DNA of 64,000 nucleotides from Litorimonas sp051251645 (GTDB lineage: Bacteria; Pseudomonadota; Alphaproteobacteria; Caulobacterales; Maricaulaceae). The DNA lies in contig JBPOEY010000001.1 of assembly GCA_051251645.1 (NCBI GenBank), forward strand, positions 62,001-126,000. Reading direction: 5' to 3'. Within the stretch, counting starts at the first letter, position 1. Each line of letters begins with the position of its first letter. The translations under genes and the position numbers were made by a program. The notes under the pieces were generated by a model that was not told the DNA's origin, did no database searches, and was given only the letters and a program-made list of their open reading frames with translations. Shown here piece after piece: positions 59,307-64,000 of the stretch.

Positions 59307-61220
59307 ATGACAAATACTCACTTAATCTCTTTCGCCTTGCTTACAGCGGCCAGCTTTACGCTCGCGGCGTGTTCACCCGACACGTCAACGACGACGCCAA
59401 CAGAGGTGAGCGTCGCGCAGACAGTCGTTCCCGCCGCGCGATTTTTTACGGCTGACCAATTCACCTACGCCAATTACCAAGACGTTGTCGTCAAACATGC
59501 CGCCCTAGACTTGGACGTTGATTTTAATCGCAAGGTTCTCGACGGCGCTGTGACATTGCGTTTTGAGCGCATTGAGGGGGATGCACAGACACTGAAGCTC
59601 GATACCAAAGACCTTCTGATTAAAAACGTCGCGCTAGACACGGATGAGGGGTGGACGCCCGCGGATTATACTCTGGCGGAGGCGGACCCCGTCTTAGGGT
59701 CTGCGCTAAGCATTGCGATTGGCACGGACGCGACTCAGGTCCGGATTACCTATGAAACCAGTCCCACGGCGGAAGGCCTTCAATGGCTCACCCCGGCGCA
59801 GACAGCTGGAAAAGAAAAACCCTATCTCTTCTCCCAAGCCCAAGCGATTAATGCCCGCACGATGCTGCCCGTCCAAGACACGCCCGCGGTGCGTCTGACC
59901 TATGAGGCGTCCTTGCGCGTCCCTGACGGGCTACTCCCGCTGATGAGTGCCTCCCAAGACGGGCAAGACGCAGAGGGCAACTGGACCTTCTCTATGCCGC
60001 AGCCGATCCCGAGCTATCTCATCGCGATTGCAGTCGGCGATATTAAATTTAAAGCCATCAATGACACCATCGGCGTCTATGCCGAGGACTATATCCTCGA
60101 TGCGTCTGCCGAAGAGTTTGCAGAAACGCCGATGATGGAAGCGGCTAACACCGCGCTATACGGGCCCTATCGTTGGGGGCGTTATGATTTGATCGTTCTG
60201 CCGCCGAGCTTCCCTTTTGGCGGCATGGAAAACCCGCGTCTCTCCTTCATGACGCCGACTTTAATTGCAGGCGATAAATCCCTTACCAATGTTGTCGCGC
60301 ATGAGCTGGCCCATAGCTGGTCCGGCAATCTTGTGACGAACGCCAGTTGGCGCGACGCCTGGCTGAATGAGGGCTTCACCAGCTATGTTGAAAACCGCGT
60401 CATGGAAGCGCTATACGGTGAGAGCCGCGCCGTGATGGAACAAGCGCTCGGCCTCGAAGACTTAAAGCGCGATATTGAAGGCGCGGAACGACCCAGCCTG
60501 ACGCAGTTGAAATTCACCGATGATTTAACCCATCCTGACGAGGCGTTTTCACAAGTGACTTATGTGAAGGGGCAGTTCTTCCTCAACTTCCTCGAAGACC
60601 GTTTTGGCCGCGCCGCGTTTGATCCGTTCCTGAAATCCTATTTCAACGCCTATGCGTTTGACTCGATCACGACAGAGGACTTCCTCGGCTTTATGGATGC
60701 CAATCTGCGCGCGCAAAACCCGGACGCCGTGACGGATGCAGAAATCCAAGAATGGGTCTATGGCCAAGGCCTACCCGCGACGATCCGCAACCCGCAATCG
60801 GACGCCTTTGATAAAGTTGCCGCCGCCTCTGCACGCTGGTCGAGCGGTGACATGACGGCGGCTGAACTGCCGACGGCGGCGTGGTCAACGCATGAATGGC
60901 TACATTTCCTCAACGGTCTGCCGGACCTCTCGCAAGCGCAGTTTAAAGTGCTCGACGATGCGTTTAACCTGACAGGCACACAAAATGCCGAGACCGCCTT
61001 CGCGTGGTATATGCAAACCATCAAAGGCGGCTACGCCCCGGCGATGCCCGCGCTGGAAGAGTTCCTCATGGCCGTCGGGCGCGGCAAGTTTATCTACCGT
61101 CTTTACGGCGCGCTAAAAGACAATGGCCAAACCGAGATGGCCAACCGCGTCTTTGCCAACGCCAAAGCCGGCTACCACCCCATCGCGCAACGCCGGATCA
61201 GCGATATTCTGGCAGGGTAG
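59307..61220 (+). CDS. M1-family metallopeptidase lipoprotein
   Basis: A 637-residue protein with a lipobox ending LAAC (Cys22). The substrate-binding FGGMENPRLSF block precedes the zinc site HELAH at residues 332-336, with Glu355 as third ligand (WLNEGFTSY). A C-terminal helical domain (about 490-637) matches leukotriene-A4-hydrolase-like aminopeptidases. It likely removes N-terminal residues from peptides in the periplasm. An AAGGAAT site precedes the ATG. It is monocistronic and convergent with the YhhN gene. Confidence 0.92.
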   Translation: MTNTHLISFALLTAASFTLAACSPDTSTTTPTEVSVAQTVVPAARFFTADQFTYANYQDVVVKHAALDLDVDFNRKVLDGAVTLRFERIEGDAQTLKLDTKDLLIKNVALDTDEGWTPADYTLAEADPVLGSALSIAIGTDATQVRITYETSPTAEGLQWLTPAQTAGKEKPYLFSQAQAINARTMLPVQDTPAVRLTYEASLRVPDGLLPLMSASQDGQDAEGNWTFSMPQPIPSYLIAIAVGDIKFKAINDTIGVYAEDYILDASAEEFAETPMMEAANTALYGPYRWGRYDLIVLPPSFPFGGMENPRLSFMTPTLIAGDKSLTNVVAHELAHSWSGNLVTNASWRDAWLNEGFTSYVENRVMEALYGESRAVMEQALGLEDLKRDIEGAERPSLTQLKFTDDLTHPDEAFSQVTYVKGQFFLNFLEDRFGRAAFDPFLKSYFNAYAFDSITTEDFLGFMDANLRAQNPDAVTDAEIQEWVYGQGLPATIRNPQSDAFDKVAAASARWSSGDMTAAELPTAAWSTHEWLHFLNGLPDLSQAQFKVLDDAFNLTGTQNAETAFAWYMQTIKGGYAPAMPALEEFLMAVGRGKFIYRLYGALKDNGQTEMANRVFANAKAGYHPIAQRRISDILAG

Positions 61221-61268
61221 TTATTTGAGGGGGCTTCCCAATTGGGACTTTGGGGATGTGGATTACAT

Positions 61269-61910
61269 TCACTGCGAACTTAATAAAAACCCATACGCAA
61301 TTAGCGCCTGACCACCGAAATATAACGCCCATAAAACTGGGCTCGTCAACAATCGGATACGAGCGTCGTCCTCGATTTTGAATGTCTCCATCGCCACTAG
61401 CACATCGGATAGAATGAACATCGCCGCACCTATCACCACGAACGATGTGCCAACATCAAGCAGGACCGCCGTCGCCCCCATAAAAGCGATGACGGTCGTA
61501 TAGGCGACGACGGGCCAGCGCATCTCCTCTAGAGATTTCCATAAAAACAGAACGAAACCTCCGGAAAAAAAGAAAACACCACAGGCAATGGATAGGGTCA
61601 CACGATCAATGGGCGTGTGGGGCGTCGTCATGAACAGGGCCAAATAGGCGAGATGCCCGACGAAGAAGGCCAATAGCCCTGGCAGCAACCATTTTTTTGG
61701 ATTGCCGGACATGAAACCGTCACCGATGGCTCCAAAGCCCAAGGCTGTAACAAGCAACCATGGTCCGCCGAGAACATAGGCCCAGAGTGTCAGGAATGCG
61801 GTCGCCGCCACCTTAATCAGCGTTTTCATAACGCTTGGGGGACGATAGCAAAATAGGGTCCCGTAAATGACAGCTAATATGATTGAAGCGGAAAGGATGT
61901 AAATCGGCAT
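61269..61910 (-). CDS. YhhN-family (TMEM86) membrane protein, lysoplasmalogenase-like
   Basis: A 213-residue protein with about eight hydrophobic segments over its whole length. Conserved motifs near LGFGAIGDGFMSG, GHLAYLALF and FILSDVLVAMETF match the YhhN/TMEM86 family. Human TMEM86B hydrolyses lysoplasmalogen; bacterial members are mostly unstudied, so activity is uncertain. It stands alone, with a gap of about 470 nt upstream. Confidence 0.85.
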   Translation of the reverse strand: MPIYILSASIILAVIYGTLFCYRPPSVMKTLIKVAATAFLTLWAYVLGGPWLLVTALGFGAIGDGFMSGNPKKWLLPGLLAFFVGHLAYLALFMTTPHTPIDRVTLSIACGVFFFSGGFVLFLWKSLEEMRWPVVAYTTVIAFMGATAVLLDVGTSFVVIGAAMFILSDVLVAMETFKIEDDARIRLLTSPVLWALYFGGQALIAYGFLLSSQ

Positions 61911-62378
61911 GCGAAGGAATTAGAATGGGGCTGTCGTTCAAACAAGACAATTACGGGCGCAGAACCCGCTGCATTCGCTATCTCGGTCGGCGGTTTTGTT
62001 ATTAAGTGCTGGATGGTTGGCGCGTCTTAGGCCATCGCCTCATTTTTCCCGACGTCTGCCCGTTCTACCACGTTGCTCGCGCAAGGCTAAAGACGGGTTA
62101 GCGGGATGAGCGAGGCTAGGGAATGACGAAGCCTGACGAGTAGAGCGAATTTCGCATCGCCTTATTCGCCCTGAAGCGGAAGAAACTTGACCATGAAACG
62201 CGCCGGAAAAGACACACAACAGTTTTCTAACGGCTGATGTCAGAAGTAAAAATGAAAGTGAATCCACTCCGACCTCAGGCACAATTTGAAAGCATTTTGC
62301 ATTTTTAGTCATTTTCACGGCTAGCGTGATATAGGGATTTGCTTGCCTGATTAATGCTTACAAAAAAAGGGGCCTTCG
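61911..62378. other. Non-coding stretch between YhhN and a membrane-protein gene
   Basis: No gene is supported in these 468 nt. An open frame on the minus strand (62040-62318) has an unnatural composition rich in Arg and Ser and no family resemblance. No strong hairpins or clear promoter pairs were seen. It may be a decayed gene or a repeat-derived spacer. A ribosome site AAAAAGGGG appears at its right end for the next gene. Confidence 0.5.
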
Positions 62379-63131
62379 ATGAAAAACCAGGCCGATACGG
62401 ATCGCCAAATTGCGCCCCTAACAATAGAGTCTGTGGTCGAAGATTTGTTTGGTTTAAATCTGCGCGGCTTGCGCTCTATCGCAAAGCTTTGGACCCGGCC
62501 CCGAGATTATTTCATGGCAGCGAAAGTCGCCAATTGGAACGATAGATTTACGCCTTCGATAAGGCTTTGGCTGTTCTTCTTTGCCCTATTCTCAGCGTTT
62601 AAATTTTTATGGGTTGGAAGCGGTGAGGGGATGATCGAGGCTTTTGCAAACGGATTTTCTGAAGCACGGGTTCAGGTTCCAGAAGGGCAGTCCTACCGAG
62701 ATATTGGTAAGGAGGCGGTTCTGCTCATTTTCGGTCTTCTGCCCTTTTTACAAATTATCGGCACGATCATCATCGCATTTATTTACCCATTCTGGGGGGA
62801 GCGCACAACAATTGCGCTAAGACAGCGCTACTTCTTCGGCGTGATCGTGCCTAGCGCTAGCCTCATGCCTGTCTTTATGACTGTCATGATGTTACTTCCG
62901 GGTAGCTACCTCACTGCATACGGTTTGATGCTAGCTCTCATCACATTTATCGTTGACTTCCAGACGGGTTACCGTGGTGCGTTCATAAATGTCTCTGGAA
63001 TGAAAAGAGCTTGGCGCGCGGGATTACTATCGTTGACGGTTGTTTCTTTTAATGTGGTGGTCACAATTATCGCGCAATTTGTCGGTATCATTTATATTGG
63101 CCAGAAATATGGGGCCATGCCACTGGGATAG
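62379..63131 (+). CDS. Hypothetical DUF3667-like membrane protein
   Basis: A 250-residue protein. An N-terminal soluble segment (LTIESVVEDLFGLNLRGLRSIAKL, then WTRPRDYFMA) precedes four to five hydrophobic segments between about residues 62 and 245. The SIAKLWTRP-RDYF pattern recalls the DUF3667/Yip1-type N-terminus that I have seen in small integral proteins, but I am not certain of the family. AT-rich relative to the core genes, which fits accessory DNA. It is flanked by long gaps on both sides. Confidence 0.6.
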   Translation: MKNQADTDRQIAPLTIESVVEDLFGLNLRGLRSIAKLWTRPRDYFMAAKVANWNDRFTPSIRLWLFFFALFSAFKFLWVGSGEGMIEAFANGFSEARVQVPEGQSYRDIGKEAVLLIFGLLPFLQIIGTIIIAFIYPFWGERTTIALRQRYFFGVIVPSASLMPVFMTVMMLLPGSYLTAYGLMLALITFIVDFQTGYRGAFINVSGMKRAWRAGLLSLTVVSFNVVVTIIAQFVGIIYIGQKYGAMPLG

Positions 63132-63676
63132 TAACTATCCCCGCGAATACTCTCTCAGGCCCTACTGTCGTTCCAATCCCCACAACTTCATCCCCGCCTA
63201 CCCAAACCCGTGCCACTTTACGCTCACCCGCTTCGGACACGAGAGACGCATTGATCTCATGCTGGCGGGGGTTTGGTAGGCTGGACGGTATGCGAATTAA
63301 TGCGGCGCATGCGGTTCCATCTGGCGGAACGACTGATGACGACGAGCGGATGAGAAACGAGCGGAACAACGGCGGGGTTTAACACCCGTCGCCGTGCGCC
63401 TTCGCGACATCGGGCGGTTGGTGGAGTTAGGACCGAAAGTCCTTTGCTCCGCCTCATCGTCACCGGCGTGAGCTCATAGCGGGCCGTCGGGGCACGGCGT
63501 TTTTGATCGGATGTGCCTACTAAGCGCGCGGGCTCTGCCTTGTGTAAATCGGTTCTATTTTGCTCTACCCGTCACGGGGTCGAGCCCGCGCTCGTGTCAC
63601 TTATGGACACTCACGCGACGTCGCCGACGCCTCGATGCACGGTTGGGCGTGGGGCTATGCCTTGTGAAACGATAAA
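63132..63676. other. Non-coding stretch with a short ORF, hairpin and terminator
   Basis: No conserved gene is seen. A 30-codon ORF (63290-63382, starting MRINAAHAVPSGG, with a GGA a few bases upstream) is the most gene-like plus-strand item. It is followed by a two-tier hairpin (63420-63453), a terminator-like stem with T-run (63483-63504) and a 10-bp inverted repeat GCGCGGGCTC/GAGCCCGCGC (63526-63535 and 63582-63591). Minus-strand frames over 63088-63260 also read plausibly. An sRNA, a remnant gene or a small-protein gene are the alternatives. Confidence 0.4.
63483..63504 (+). terminator. Rho-independent terminator-like hairpin
   Basis: GCCGT/ACGGC stem (63483-63487 and 63494-63498) with a GC-rich 6-nt loop followed by GTTTTT. 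It would end a plus-strand transcript coming from the 63290-63453 region or from the membrane gene that ends at 63131. Confidence 0.55.
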
Positions 63677-64000
63677 TTAGGGGGATGACCCTGTCAGGAT
63701 CGCCATCGTTTCGAAGGTGGTCTTCTGAGACACGTAAAGGAAAGCCGGCAGGGCACCGAAGACGACAACAAATTTGATCCGGCCGTAGCATCGCTCTGCG
63801 AGGGCTGACACAGCGCTCACGATCAAGAAGACCCAACACAAAATGAAAAGCGCTGAAAAATAGGCTGGGATATCCCAGAATAGAAAATCTTCGATGTAAA
63901 AAGCGGGACGACTTTGCTGTATCGCGGCATCTTGGTGGACGGCAAACAGAGCGAAGATTGCCATGAATAATATACGCTGGATAACCACGGCATAAATCCC
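63677..64000 (-). CDS. Hypothetical small membrane protein, possibly cut by window end
   Basis: The frame remains open to base 64000, so the N-terminus may lie beyond the window; internal candidates are GTG at 63988 and an ATG further in. About 103-107 residues are visible, with three hydrophobic segments (roughly FMAIFALFAV, IPAYFSALFILCWVFLIVSA and FVVVFGALPAFLYV). No family recognised. Convergent with, and downstream of, the preceding non-coding stretch. Confidence 0.55.
   Translation of the reverse strand, partial: GIYAVVIQRILFMAIFALFAVHQDAAIQQSRPAFYIEDFLFWDIPAYFSALFILCWVFLIVSAVSALAERCYGRIKFVVVFGALPAFLYVSQKTTFETMAILTGSSP

Noticed and set aside
62040..62318. 92-codon open frame on the minus strand
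   Set aside because: Arg/Ser-rich, lacks domain or membrane features, no good ribosome site; looks like a random frame in a gap.
63415..63455. Resemblance of the GACCGAAAGTCC hairpin to RNase P or SRP RNA core motifs
   Set aside because: The diagnostic RNase P (GAGGAAAGTCC) and SRP (GGAAGG...AGCAG) elements are not matched and surrounding helices are absent.
1..64000. CRISPR arrays, restriction-modification, toxin-antitoxin pairs, prophage or secretion systems
   Set aside because: No direct-repeat array, integrase, transposase, methylase or paired toxin-antitoxin genes seen; the RAMA-like gene stands alone.

Overview
The window is chromosomal DNA of an alphaproteobacterium, most likely from the Hyphomonadaceae/Maricaulales side of the class. 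The evidence is a ChpT histidine phosphotransferase (CtrA pathway), the conserved order mutS-glnD-murJ-trpS, the nfuA-tsaB-rimI-fur and mtaB-ftsY clusters, a secB / Tim44-like / mltA / smr neighbourhood, and a beta-helix plus diheme-cytochrome pair of the HNE_0200 (Hyphomonas neptunium) type. Taxonomy is inferred from gene content only. I recognised no rRNA, tRNA, CRISPR array, insertion sequence, prophage or integrase.

Layout: 1-4.3 kb holds the end of a secreted beta-helix protein, a diheme cytochrome lipoprotein, a PhyH-type dioxygenase, a short DUF4166 gene, a DCC-family protein and a 77-residue hypothetical. 4.3-11.1 kb, minus strand: pheS-pheT, then a signalling group chpT / unknown 369 aa / response regulator / divergent CheR. 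11.2-13.9 kb: YnbE-YdbL envelope pair, TerC transporter, SecB. 14.0-18.3 kb: Tim44-like protein, MltA, Smr, lipoprotein amidase. 18.5-22.8 kb: a 41-residue membrane peptide, hslU without hslV, a DUF2157 membrane protein and, divergent across a 10-bp-arm palindrome, a lipoprotein hydrolase / membrane protein / Cro-CI regulator group. 22.9-31.4 kb: thiolase-like protein, C39-like lipoprotein, acyl-CoA ligase, ComM, a PAS-linker-REC protein, AmpG-like permease.

31.4-39.9 kb is a tightly packed block: mutS, glnD, murJ, trpS, PCuAC lipoprotein. 39.9-44.9 kb: two paralogous PDZ-M48 lipoproteases, then nfuA, tsaB, rimI, an unknown membrane-anchored protein and fur. 44.9-48.7 kb, minus strand: class IV aminotransferase plus sulfotransferase-like protein, an LpxH-like phosphoesterase, and an overlapping ECF sigma / membrane protein module. 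48.8-54.9 kb: mtaB, ftsY, an SDR dehydrogenase, bfd and bfr with tandem Fur-like boxes, and an unknown polytopic membrane protein. 54.9-64 kb is looser and partly accessory: class C serine hydrolase, hairpin-rich gap, RAMA-like protein, cobT without cobS, a DksA-type protein, M1 aminopeptidase, YhhN, and small membrane genes between long non-coding gaps.

Most of the window is housekeeping. The items most worth following are: (i) bfd and bfr, each with a TTGACA-N16 promoter ending a few bases before its start codon (possible leaderless mRNAs) beside Fur-like boxes; (ii) the aminotransferase/sulfotransferase pair, which resembles a plant two-domain protein; (iii) the chpT neighbourhood; (iv) the PAS-REC protein lacking a kinase core; (v) the RAMA-like orphan beside a hairpin cluster; (vi) a small ORF / hairpin / terminator arrangement near 63.3-63.5 kb.
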